In this document: piece after piece, positions 16,126 to 24,551 of the stretch | Numbering within the stretch: the stretch's first letter is position 1 | How the letters are laid out: every line of letters begins with the position of its first letter | Assembly (NCBI GenBank): GCA_003427395.1 | Contig: BFEA01000101.1 | Coordinates: forward strand, 2,929,977-2,960,377 | From: Chara braunii | Lineage: Eukaryota; Streptophyta; Charophyceae; Charales; Characeae | Direction: 5' to 3' | DNA length: 30,401 nt | Notes under the pieces: generated by a model | Database searches by the model: none | Told to the model about the DNA's origin: nothing | Seen by the model: only the letters and a program-made list of their open reading frames with translations | Position numbers and translations under genes: made by a program

Positions 16126-17080
16126 GGGATGCAGGAGAAGGAGAGGATGGAGAAGAGTGTGTGCGTTGGTCGGATCCTCCTTCCTCCCGCCGGCGCCGCC
16201 TATGGCTGCGATTACCCCCTACGTATAGTTTGCAGTTGGACCAGCTAAAGAGCAGAGAAGAATCGAGCTTGGATATTGACGGTCGTGCGGTGTGCTGCTG
16301 TGCGGTCACTGTGATGTCACACACACACACACAGACACACTCTGCTTCATCCCTATTTTGCTTTTTTTTACTTCTTTCTTTTTTTTTGAGTCTTTCCCTT
16401 TCCCCTTCCCCCTTCCCTGACCCCACCCTACAAGCCTATTTGTGCCGTAGATTTCGCAGATCGATGGCCCTCGAATCGTCCCACTCCCGCCGATCATCAA
16501 TTCCGTCACAAACACGTTTCCTGATTTTTTTGGCCAAATCTGCATTTAGCATCACCGATGCGCGCGCAATGGCATGCCAATCGCCATGCCGCCCGCCTCA
16601 GGCGGGGGAACCAGATCAATGATTTATTTATTTATTTACTTTTTTATTTTTTAAGCTATTTTCGTCTCTCAAATTCAACATAGAAGATAGCAGATTTTTT
16701 ATTTGTTTTTTCCTTATGTTCGTCTCTCAATTTCACCTCCCACTACATAGATTTTTTTTTTTTTTTTTTTTTTTCACTACCTAGATTGTCTCCTAGCTGA
16801 TCGCTTTTGGAAAAGGGGATAAAAAAGGCATCAGATAGCGGGTTCTTTTTTCCTTTTCGTTTTTTTTCAGATAGCAGGTTCTTTCCTTACTGCCAACCGG
16901 CACGCACACACATCTCGAGGACGACGTGAGCGCATGTGACCGCATATTCGGACAAGTTCATCCGCTGCCGGAGGGCAATGTGAGCAGATGGGACACTTCC
17001 GCGCTGGACAATCAATCCTGAACGTACTTGGCGGTTTTACGGATCCCATGCAGCCACGGCCGATTCTCTCTTAGCAGGGA
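16126..17080. other. Unassigned, more GC-balanced stretch
   Basis: Contains (CA)n at 16320-16340, TTTATTTATT near 16622, poly(T) 16751-16774 and the direct repeat CAGATAGCRGGTTCTTT (16831, 16868). A minus-strand frame at 16867-17049 has several Cys (CPARKCPICSHC) but no family match I can name. The composition up to 16620 would suit the 5' region of a host gene, but no exon is identifiable. Confidence 0.4.
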
Positions 17081-17084
17081 CGTT

Positions 17085-17880
17085 GAACGTAGTCCATATT
17101 CAGGCTGAAAAAGTCCTGTTGGCAGGAAACCCGAACTTGGCCCAAAACGAGTTCGGGTTCAGGCTGAGGTGCAGGCCCTCTAATTCACGAAAGGGGGCAG
17201 AACTTGGCTCGGAAGAAGTACATGTTCATGCCTCGATGCCGTCTTCATAATGCGAGCCAGATTCAGGACCCGCTATACACGAACGAAGAACCCGACGCAG
17301 AGTAAGTCCACGTTCATGCACCAATCATTGCGTTATAAGCAGCCAGATTCAGTCCCGCCCAGCACGAAAACAGAACCTGGAGGAAGAGAAAAAAAAAAAA
17401 AAAAAAAAACAGAACCTGATTGGAAGGAGGTCAACATTCACGCCCCAACGACAGCCATCATTTAGCGAGCCAGATTCAGGCCACTGTACGCCCGAAAGAA
17501 GAATCTGACTCCAAGGACGTCCGCTTTCATGCCGCAATGACTGCCATCATAGTACAGGCCAGATTCAGGCCCCAGTACGCACTCGCGAAGGCAGAACCCG
17601 ACTCGAAGAGAGCCCGCGTTCATGCCCCTGTACGGGCCAGATTCAGGGCCCCGTAAAGCAGAACCTGACCCAAAGGGAGTCCGCGTTCATGCCCCAGTAC
17701 GCCCAGATTCAGGCCCCCGTAAGGCACAACCTAACCGGAAAGTAGTCCACGTTCATGCACCAGTACGGGCCAGATTCAGGCCCCCGTACGCACGAGAGAA
17801 GAACCTGACCTGAACGGAGTCCACGTTCATGCCCGAGAGCCAGACGGCATAATACAGCACAGAACCCGGCCGAAAGAAGT
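17085..17880. repeat. Degenerate 64-93 bp tandem array
   Basis: About nine units, each with GCCAGATTCAGGCCC, a CGTACGCAC-type segment, AGAACCTGAC, and GTCCACGTTCATGC. The landmark GTTCATGC falls near 17225, 17313, 17436, 17527, 17611, 17686, 17750 and 17826, giving spacings of 64-123; one unit carries a poly(A) tract (17389-17409). Several units read in the same frame as HAPVRA-FRPPYA-type repeats, but unit lengths are not all multiples of three. The shared CCAGATTCAGG also occurs in the foldbacks at 2846 and 4838. Confidence 0.88.
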
Positions 17881-17925
17881 CCGTGTCCAGTTTGGCCCTT
17901 CAGCCCACTGTGGGATGCCACTGCG

Positions 17926-20190
17926 TTTATTTATTTATTTATTTATTTATTTTTTTCGGAAAGCATTCACATTTCATTTCACAGGAAAACATATGGGACG
18001 AGGCCGCGGACCTCACAAATCAGCCCGGAGTTACCCTGGCAGCCTCAGCCGGTTTCGCTTACGATCCCCCCTCTGCCCCGGCCACTTCCGAGGGATTGAT
18101 CAGTACTGGTCTTCCAACCATGTGAGAGGGTGCACTCCGAGAGGGGCCGAGGGAGCTAGGAGGGCTAGGTGTTCGAACGCAACTGACCTCCATGGACTAT
18201 GTTTAGCAAAAATCAGTTTCTTAACCCATTGGAGGCGGAGGGTTTGGGATTGTATGGAAGAATCTATTATGCCTAATCCACCTGCCACCTTGGGTTGGAT
18301 AATTGAGTCTCATTCCACCCTGCTGATGACATTCGTTCCCCGTCCCCTCTCCATATGAATCCTGCCACTTTGGCCCTCAATGTCTAAGTGCTTCCTTACG
18401 CAGGGGCTAGATTAAGGATTTGTTCCACAGGGAAGGAAATATCACATTCTTTACGACCAGGGCCCTACCAAAAATAAAGGTGGGTTTGTTACTCCAATTG
18501 CTCAATTTTGCCAGAGTTGGGGCACATATTCATGCATCATTTGTGGTAGAGGGGCCTATTGTTGTCATTGAGACCCCTACAACCCTCAGCGGAGCCTCCA
18601 GGGGTAGCCATGAGATTCGGGGGGATTCTGGCGGGCGTCCTCCTTGATAGTGAATCCACCATCCATATGTCTTGTTCCCTCAATTAACCATCATGTCTTA
18701 GACTTGCGAGAATAGTTCCATTAAATGTCGGATCTCTTCCATGTTGCTCGTGGAGGTCTCGACCATGATTGTAAGATCATCCGCAAACAAGGAGCAAACA
18801 GGGACCGCCTCCTTCGGTATGCATGTAATTTTATTTCGGGCGATATTCTTGTTCACGCGCAGATTGACCTAGAGGGCTTCCATAATAATAAGGAACAGAA
18901 AGGGAGCAATGGGGTCCCCCTGACACACCGAGCTCTCTAGTTTTATTGGGGAGCCCAGAGATCCGTTGACCTGTACTCGAGTGGTGACGTTTGAATGGAG
19001 AATACGAACCCATCGCTTGAACCCTGGTCCAAATTTTATTTTATGCAGACACTTGTCCAAAAACTCCCAATATACATGGTCACATGCCTATTCAAAATCA
19101 ATGAAAACGAGAGTTGCATTTTAGCGTGAATACCTTGCCAGTTGAAGGATTTTATGCACCAACAAAATATTTTCTTGGATATTCCGATTTTGCATGAAAC
19201 CCGTTTCCGGTTTTGCATGAAAAATGTTGCGAAGGGTGTATGATATTTTCTATTACGGGAATCATCTTATTACCCTGTGCTTTGGCCAGGATTTTCTATG
19301 TCACTATGAGAAGGGTGATGGGTTTATAGTTTCTAATATTAATTTCGTCACTTTTTTTGTATAGCAGAGAAAACACCCATTGGCCTATCATTTCCCCTAT
19401 GCTCCCCGTATTCTATACCTCGGAGAAAAACTTCATCCGGTTCTGCCTTAGGAAGTCCCACATTTATTCTCAAAACTTTTTGGGAAAATCATCGATACCT
19501 GGTGTTTTATCCTTGTCCATTTGCATGAGGGCTGTCCAAATTTTTTGTTTGATCAGGGGTGTTTCGCGAACCTTTCTTTGTGCTTCAGAGAGAGCCTTAT
19601 CCAGAGGGGCCAAAAATTATTCGATTTGCTTTTGGTGACTATCCTCCGCCATTGACGCAATGTACAATGCAAACAGGTCTTCAAAAAAATATCGTGCTAT
19701 CCTGACGCACCTAACCGTTGTCAGGGTCGGTGCTGCGTCGTCAGCATCTGGGTCATACAAGGCTTCGATCGTAGATAGTTTAACTCTAATCTGAACAATA
19801 TAAAAAAAAAAGAGTCCATAACATCTTTCGTTGTATGTCTAAGTAGTTTCCCTTGTATACGCGTACCCTGTCAGTGGTATTGGGCATATTTTAAGAGATG
19901 TGCTTTCAGATCCTGCATTCGGGCGAGATCCTCCGACGGTTCAGAGGGGTTTTGTTCATACGAAGTTGCATGTTGTTCTAGTTCAATGAGTTGGTTCATG
20001 ATATCTATCTCTTGTTGGTGTCGTTGTGCAGCCAAATGCTTCGCAAATTCGTTGTTTTTTTTAATAAAAAAAATAAACCATTGTTAAGCCATGTTATGTG
20101 TGAATCCAACTCCGGCCTCCGATCCTCCAAAATGCTCATGTCTGTCAGAGGTATTGCATAAAGGAATGTAACCACAATATTGAGGTGTTA
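17926..20190 (-). mobile_element. LINE-A: decayed non-LTR retrotransposon with reverse transcriptase
   Basis: The minus strand encodes a LINE ORF2 with stops and frameshifts. In 5'-to-3' order: a pre-RT linker ending DLFALYIAS (about 20165-19660), then MDKDKTPGID (about 19520), DEINIRNYKPITLL (19340), FIDFE*ACDHV with Lys changed to a stop (about 19100), GDPIAPFLF (about 18910), the catalytic FADDLTIMV (18776-18787 is FADD), WWIHYQGGRPPESPRISWL (about 18630) and GGLGIIDSSIQSQTLRLQWV (about 18270). The Cys/His C-terminal domain is missing: after about 18100 the sequence goes into a 3' tail with CCGGG and GTGAGGTCCGCGGCCTCG, ending in an (AAAT)n tail (17926-17957). The endonuclease is lost by 5' truncation. 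Inactive. Confidence 0.92.
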
Positions 20191-20330
20191 ACTTTATAAT
20201 AACCCGGCCCACGGTCTGGTTGCATGCAAAGTGACATTCAAGAGGTTTTGGGTTCAATTCTCATTAACTCATGTACCTTCCTGGGCAAGTTTGGCACCCG
20301 CCACTTAGAGATACCGAGTGGTAGCAGAGA
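20191..20330 (+). mobile_element. tRNA-like head, probable SINE fragment
   Basis: GGTTTTGGGTTCAATTCTC (20244-20262) is a good Pol III B box. The upstream CCACGGTCTGGTTGCATGC (20209) is a weak A box. The region directly abuts the 5' end of LINE-A. The 3' body is not shared with the SINEs at 8335 and 9803, so it is a different family. Confidence 0.5.
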
Positions 20331-20383
20331 TTGCTGATGTTCATAGGGGAGGGAAAGCATAGATTGCCCCATCGAAGAAGCTC

Positions 20384-20582
20384 CATCCTTATGCTACTGG
20401 CTGACCCGTGGTCGGTATCGCCCATCTGCTGTAGCAGGTATAGCACCTATTGTCCTTATGCTACGGGCTGACCCGTGGTCAATATCGCTCACCTACTGTA
20501 GCAAGTATAACACCTGCTGGTGGGTGCAGCTCCCACATGTTCCCTCGTTGGAGGATAGAGCACAAATGTGGGTGCTATGGGG
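20384..20582 (+). repeat. 68-bp tandem duplication
   Basis: TCCTTATGCTACTGGCTGAC at 20385 and TCCTTATGCTACGGGCTGAC at 20453 start two units, each continuing CCGTGGTC, ATATCGC, CTGTAGCA and TATAACACCT. An imperfect inverted repeat CCACATG/CAAATGTGG follows (20534-20571). Confidence 0.9.
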
Positions 20583-20922
20583 TTTCCCGTAATACTATAA
20601 TGACATTAAAAAAAGGTCTCAAAGGCTGTCCTGTCCAAATTTGATAGGTAATTGAATTGGTCAGGTTTAAAAGAACTAGCTTAAAAAAAAAGAAACAAAA
20701 AGAGAAAAGGGGCCGACCACCCCACACGAAGGTCGATACTGGGAGCCTTACCCAACTTCACTTTTTATAGGACCCATGAGGGACCCGAGAAGGAACAAAA
20801 CCCATTTCCTATCTAAAGAAAGTCATCAACTATTGTATCAGGAATTGACTGTGTCAGAGGGAAGCCCTAGGGGTAAAGGTGAAATCTTTCAACTACTATT
20901 GGGTAGGGGAGGGAGTAGGTAG
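20583..20922. other. Unassigned spacer before LINE-C
   Basis: No gene or repeat recognised except short A-tracts (20604, 20682). AAAAGGGGCC at 20705 is only weakly like the AAGGGCC after the RPS18 poly(A) tail, so it is not a convincing target-site duplication. Confidence 0.4.
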
Positions 20923-21345
20923 TTGCCAAGTTGGGTAGGAGGGAGGGGTAACGGCGGCAAACCAGCAGGATCATGGTGGAGGGCGGAAGGCTGCGACAGC
21001 TCAATTTATCGGATTGAGTCGCCTCCCTCAACAACCTCAGTTTGGACCAGGGGCAAAACATTTTTGATCAAACAGCTTGGAGGACCATCACTCCGCTTCG
21101 GTGACAATTGGGTGGAAATCGGAGTCTCAGAGAACATACACAAGGGCAGGCGGCAATTCAAGCTCATGGTGGATGGCTTTTCGAAAGACGAATGGAAAGT
21201 GGATATCGGGAGGATAGGCTGGTTCCTGTCGGATGAGTCCTCATCCTCCTCAAGCATCATGTTAACAGACTACTCTTCCAAACTGGGTTATTCTCTGCGA
21301 TCGAAGGCATCTTCTCAGCGGATCGGTGTATGGAACATTTGGAAA
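20923..21345 (+). pseudogene. Unidentified open frame joined to LINE-C
   Basis: A 166-residue frame with normal protein-like composition (LGGPSLRFGDNWVEIG, then GFSKDEWKVDIGRIGWFLSD). The reading appears to shift into the LINE-C frame around 21330-21360. It could be a LINE ORF1-like or upstream ORF2 segment, or a host exon. I see no diagnostic motif and do not assign it. Confidence 0.4.
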
Positions 21346-21869
21346 AGGAGAGGAGCACCCAAAAGCGGACTCTGTTCAATAACACATGGGTCAAATTCTT
21401 CATTACTTTGCTTCTCAATGTAATGGAAGTTAAGGTAGCCAGTTTGCAGTCGCTACATCTCCATTCATGTGTACCAACGACAAACTGGTGGGCCAATAAA
21501 GGCATGGATGTCTCCCCCCACTGCGATGTCTGTACGCATGAATTGTTAGAGGACTCGGGTCACCTGTGGTGGGAATGCATTGTGGCAAGAGGCTTTTGGG
21601 ACTGGGTGAGCAGCCTGTGGCATTTCGTCTACGGCCCAGAAGTTGTCTGGAGCAAGGACTTTATTCTCTATGGAAACCGTAATACAGATCAAGTGGCTAC
21701 TATATCCAATAAATTCAGAGTCATGGCCTTTTGGGTGCTGTGGATGGCAAGGAGGGACAAAAGATTCAACAGTAGATACTGGTCCCCGACAGTCATTCAC
21801 AACAAATTCAAGTTTTCGATCCGTAATCTCATTTGTGCAGAATGGTGGAAGGCACTGGACACTTTACTG
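21330..21869 (+). mobile_element. LINE-C: ORF2 C-terminal zinc-finger fragment
   Basis: The frame carries the reverse-transcriptase-associated zinc-binding domain of plant-type LINEs. TTNWWANKGM is followed by CDVC, then 10 residues, HLWWEC and ARGFWDWV, giving C-x2-C-x10-H-x4-C. Downstream is the usual Trp-rich tail FWVLWMARRDKRFNS. The reverse transcriptase proper is absent. At about 21869 the LINE reading is replaced without a gap by the 5' end of an RPS18 mRNA copy. Confidence 0.82.
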
Positions 21870-21975
21870 CTTCTTTTCTCGCGGTGGCATCCACTAAGCA
21901 GTCGGGAGCGGCCATCGCGATTCCTGTTGCAATCGCCATCGCTGCTGTTAGCGCCGCCAAAGCCAGGTGTCAGCC
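21870..21975 (+). other. RPS18: RPS18 5' untranslated region with TOP-like start
   Basis: CTTCTTTTCTC at 21870-21880 is an 11-base pyrimidine run starting with C, followed by GCGG. This is the form of a 5' terminal oligopyrimidine tract on ribosomal protein mRNAs. It lies exactly where LINE homology ends, so I infer it marks the mRNA cap site of the retrocopied message. About 100 bases separate it from the ATG. Confidence 0.6.
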
Positions 21976-22434
21976 ATGTCGCTGATCGCGAATGAAGATT
22001 TTCAGCACATTCTTCGTGTGTTGAATACCAACGCCGATGGCAGGCAGAAGAACATGTACGCCTTGACCTCGATCAAGGGTGTGGGGCGGCGGTTTGCCAA
22101 TCTTGTGTGCAAGAAGGCCGACGTGGACATGAGTAAGAGAGCGGGCGAACTGACTGCTGCGGAGCTGGAGAATCTTATGGTGATCGTGGCCAACCCAAGG
22201 CAGTTCAAGATCCCGGACTGGTTTCTGAATCGCAAGAACGATTACAAGGATGGGAGGTACTCGCAGGAAGTGGACAATGCTTTGGACATGAAGCTGCGTG
22301 ATGACTTGGAATGACTCAAGAAGATCAGGAACCATCGCGGTCTTCGTCACTACTGGGGTCTCCGTTTTCGCGGACAACATACGAAGACAACCGGTCGCTG
22401 CGGAAGGACTATTGGTGTGTCCAAGAAGCGTTAA
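21976..22434 (+). pseudogene. RPS18: Processed pseudogene of ribosomal protein S18 (uS13)
   Basis: The ATG at 21976 opens [20 protein letters not shown], then [40 protein letters not shown] and [20 protein letters not shown]. This is the small-subunit protein S18, which sits in the 40S head, and it is plant-like in detail. An in-frame TGA at 22312-22314 replaces the Arg of DLERLKK (a CGA-to-TGA change). The frame then continues unbroken through [16 protein letters not shown] to GVSKKR and TAA at 22432-22434. Apart from the stop, 152 codons match the usual length. There are no introns. A Cys replaces Arg in TTGRRG. With the TOP-like 5' end and poly(A) tail this is a retrocopy. A truncated 112-residue product is possible but would lack the C-terminal rRNA-binding tail. 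Confidence 0.95.
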
Positions 22435-22812
22435 AGCGATTGCCGAGGCAGAGTTCCATGGGTCGTTCTCCTGCTTGCCCAGCGAAACTATGGTGGTGGA
22501 GATCATCGCAATGAGTGAATGGATGGAAGACGTACGATCAGTGGATACAGGGAAGATGTGCGATCAGTTTATGGGTTGAGGAAGCGTTCATGGAGAGGCT
22601 GTTAATAAGAGTTGGAGCATGAAGAGGTTGTTAATGAGAGTTGAAGCTGCGATGGCGAGGACCGTATTGAGTTTTTGCTGTTGTGATACTGTATTAGGGT
22701 CTTAACCAGATTTTATCGACGTCTAATCATTGTATGGTGGCGGAATCCTAGTCGGTGTTGGAAACCCTAATCATTTGGTGAAACCCTAAAAAAAAAAAAA
22801 AAAAAAAAAAAA
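22435..22812 (+). other. RPS18: RPS18 3' untranslated region and poly(A) tail
   Basis: About 350 bases of untranslated sequence end in ~24 A residues (22789-22812), the copied poly(A) tail. GAAACCCTAA occurs twice just before the tail (22762, 22780). AAACCCTAA is the telo-box seen in plant ribosomal protein promoters; here it may be fortuitous. Confidence 0.75.
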
Positions 22813-22893
22813 GGGCCAAAGGAACACTCAATAAAAAGCGAAGGGCCAAAGGAACACTCAATAAAAAGCGAAGGGCCAAAGGAACACTCAATA
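22811..22893 (+). repeat. 30-bp tandem repeat, 2.7 units
   Basis: AAGGGCCAAAGGAACACTCA followed by ATAAAAAGCG at 22811-22840, 22841-22870 and a partial unit at 22871-22893. The first two are identical. The array starts at the last bases of the poly(A) tail, so the duplication happened after, or as part of, the insertion. A remnant AAGGGCCAAATGTG follows at 22934. Confidence 0.95.
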
Positions 22894-23206
22894 ACCTGGC
22901 AGCGAGAAGCATAGTGCAAAACACATGGAACACGAAGGGCCAAATGTGTATCACTGTATCATTTACGGACCAAGGACAGTTGGTAATCTCAAAGCACTTG
23001 TGGGACCAGGTAATAGAATAGTGCCCCTATGTAGAGGCTTGGGGAGACTGCTAGTCTACTGTTTAAGAGAGATCGGCCTATAGGATTCAGTTTATATTTC
23101 TGTTCAGGCTGAGCGACTCTATAGGCTGTATACGGTAGAGTTAGCAAGTGACTCGAAGCGAAGCTGGGTAATGCTCCCAGATTGGGCAGTTGTTCCTTTT
23201 TTTTCA
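22894..23206. other. Unassigned
   Basis: No coding identity. ACCTGGCAGCGAGA at 22895 resembles the U1 snRNA 5' region (ACCTGGCAGGGGAGA), but the similarity does not extend. Confidence 0.4.
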
Positions 23207-23260
23207 GGGACGATGGACCCGTTTCTCCAACAGGTGTAGCTCCCCACCAATGGACTGGAC
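23207..23260 (+). repeat. TGGACCCGTTTCTCCAACAGG repeat copy
   Basis: GACGATGGACCCGTTTCTCC followed by AACAGGTG and AGCTCCCCACCAATGGACTG. It aligns with 27718, 30284 and the reverse complement of 23641-23690. Confidence 0.7.
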
Positions 23261-23343
23261 TCATCCACAGAGCTCCTGAATCTCGTTGGTTCTCTTACCA
23301 ACACGAGACCGTAGGGCAAAAAAAAAAAAAAAAGACCAGATCT

Positions 23344-23391
<48 letters not shown>

Positions 23392-23392
<1 letters not shown>

Positions 23393-23485
23393 ATAATAAT
23401 TTCGAAAGTGTACACTTTTGATAACGGGCACAACTTTAGGAAGTACTGGTGGTTATAAAAAGTGTACACTTCCGGAATTATTATG
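23392..23485. mobile_element. 94-bp hairpin element with the GTACTGGTGGTT core in its loop
   Basis: Arms CATAATAATTTCGAAAGTGT then ACACTTTT (23392-23419) and AAAAGTGTACACTTCCGGAA then TTATTATG (23457-23485) are near-perfect inverted repeats. The loop holds GGAAGTACTGGTGGTTATAA (23438-23457). A poly(A) tract (23347-23391) abuts the left arm. Confidence 0.82.
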
Positions 23486-23640
23486 TTCTTTTTTGCAGCT
23501 TGTCTAGTTACATTTGTTTCACTATTTGCTTTACCTTGTATTAACACTATTTTTTCTTTCCTTTTTTTAAAAAAAGAGAGTCACAAGGCACAACTAGGGG
23601 TAATAGTGAAAGCATATACCCCTAGCTATCCTTGCATGTG

Positions 23641-23690
23641 ATTCCAATCTATTGGTGGGGAGCATCACCTACTGGAAACCGGGTCCAGCA
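23641..23690 (-). repeat. GCTGGACCCGGTTTCCAGTAGG repeat copy (minus)
   Basis: On the minus strand the block reads TGCTGGACCCGGTTTCCAGT, then AGGTGATGCTCCCCACCAAT and AGATTGGAAT. It directly precedes the tRNA-like head at 23688-23760. Confidence 0.75.
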
Positions 23691-23765
23691 TAGCTCAGTG
23701 GTTAGAACATCAGTTGGAAATGCGCATTGTGGTATGAGGTTGCGGGTTCAAAACTCAATTGCAGC
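23688..23765 (+). mobile_element. tRNA-derived SINE head
   Basis: TAGCTCAGTGGTTAGA (23691-23706) is a strong Pol III A box, and GGGTTCAAAACTC (23744-23756) a B box, 38 bases apart. The intervening arms do not give a clean anticodon stem, so this is a SINE head rather than a working tRNA. A second possible B box, GGGTTCAAGTTTGG, is at 24023. Confidence 0.65.
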
Positions 23766-24540
23766 TTTGAGCATGGACACCGGCTGGGCATTAGAATGGT
23801 GCACAGCTGGGCTGACGCATGGTAAGCTATTACAGACACTGCCTGCACACCACACAAGGGTTGTCCACCGTGTTGTATCTCGGGTCTTGATACTGCATGG
23901 GTTGCTTGTTGCTGTTCCTTGTCGTTGTTCTGTTGATCTCCTCAGTCTGGCATATCACACACAGGTGCCGTTTGTGATTGTTGCCAAATGGTAGAGTCTT
24001 CAGGTCACATTTCATAGATCATGGGTTCAAGTTTGGCTTGAGACTTTGGGGGGTTTCTTGTCCAACTTGGCCTGTTATCTCTTCAACGAATACGTAGTTC
24101 CCTCTGTATAGCACTACACATATCTGGCCTTCGGGCACATATATCTCGATATACAGTTACACAGAGCACACATAGCCTGCGGGCAGACACAAACATGACT
24201 TGTGAACATATATACACATAGCCTACAGACTCATACAAACACACATAGCCTCAGGGCACATGTATACACACAACTATGATACCGGGCTGGGATGGTCTAT
24301 CAGGTATATGACGGGGTCTACTCACTCATGGCTTAGCTCTAGGGTAAGGTAGGGATATAAGTCACTCTGGCTAGTCTGACTTCTGCCTAGTCTTGGGTAA
24401 GTTAAGGCTTGTACGCTAGTGCCTCGACTGCGGCTGAATGGGGGAGCTCATTCAACATCAGTGCCTGCGTCTGTTGTCTGGTCAGGTTGCTCCAGTAGAG
24501 AGTAATGTTCCTCGCATGAGGTAAGATATAAATGGAGTGG
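23766..24540. other. Unassigned; ACACATAGCCT repeats at 24110-24275
   Basis: CACATAGCCT(G/A)CGGGCA-type units recur at 24169, 24217 and 24243, with a related CTGGCCTTCGGGCACAT at 24124, giving a loose 25-50 base array. The rest is unassigned and no gene is seen. AGATATAAATGGAGTGGGGG at 24522 just before LINE-B weakly resembles sequence after its poly(A) tail and is a candidate degraded target-site duplication. Confidence 0.5.
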
Positions 24541-24551
24541 GGGTGCGCTAC

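Noticed and set aside
17622-17813. Repeat protein reading HAPVRA/RPPYA units
   Set aside because: Unit lengths in the array are not consistently multiples of three and stops interrupt other units. The tandem DNA explains it.
22895-22935. Possible U1 snRNA fragment
   Set aside because: ACCTGGCAGCGAGA resembles U1 for about 14 bases only. The next U1 segment is not convincingly present and there is no tail.
23688-23765. Functional tRNA gene
   Set aside because: A and B boxes are good, but acceptor and anticodon stems do not pair cleanly. Best read as a SINE head.
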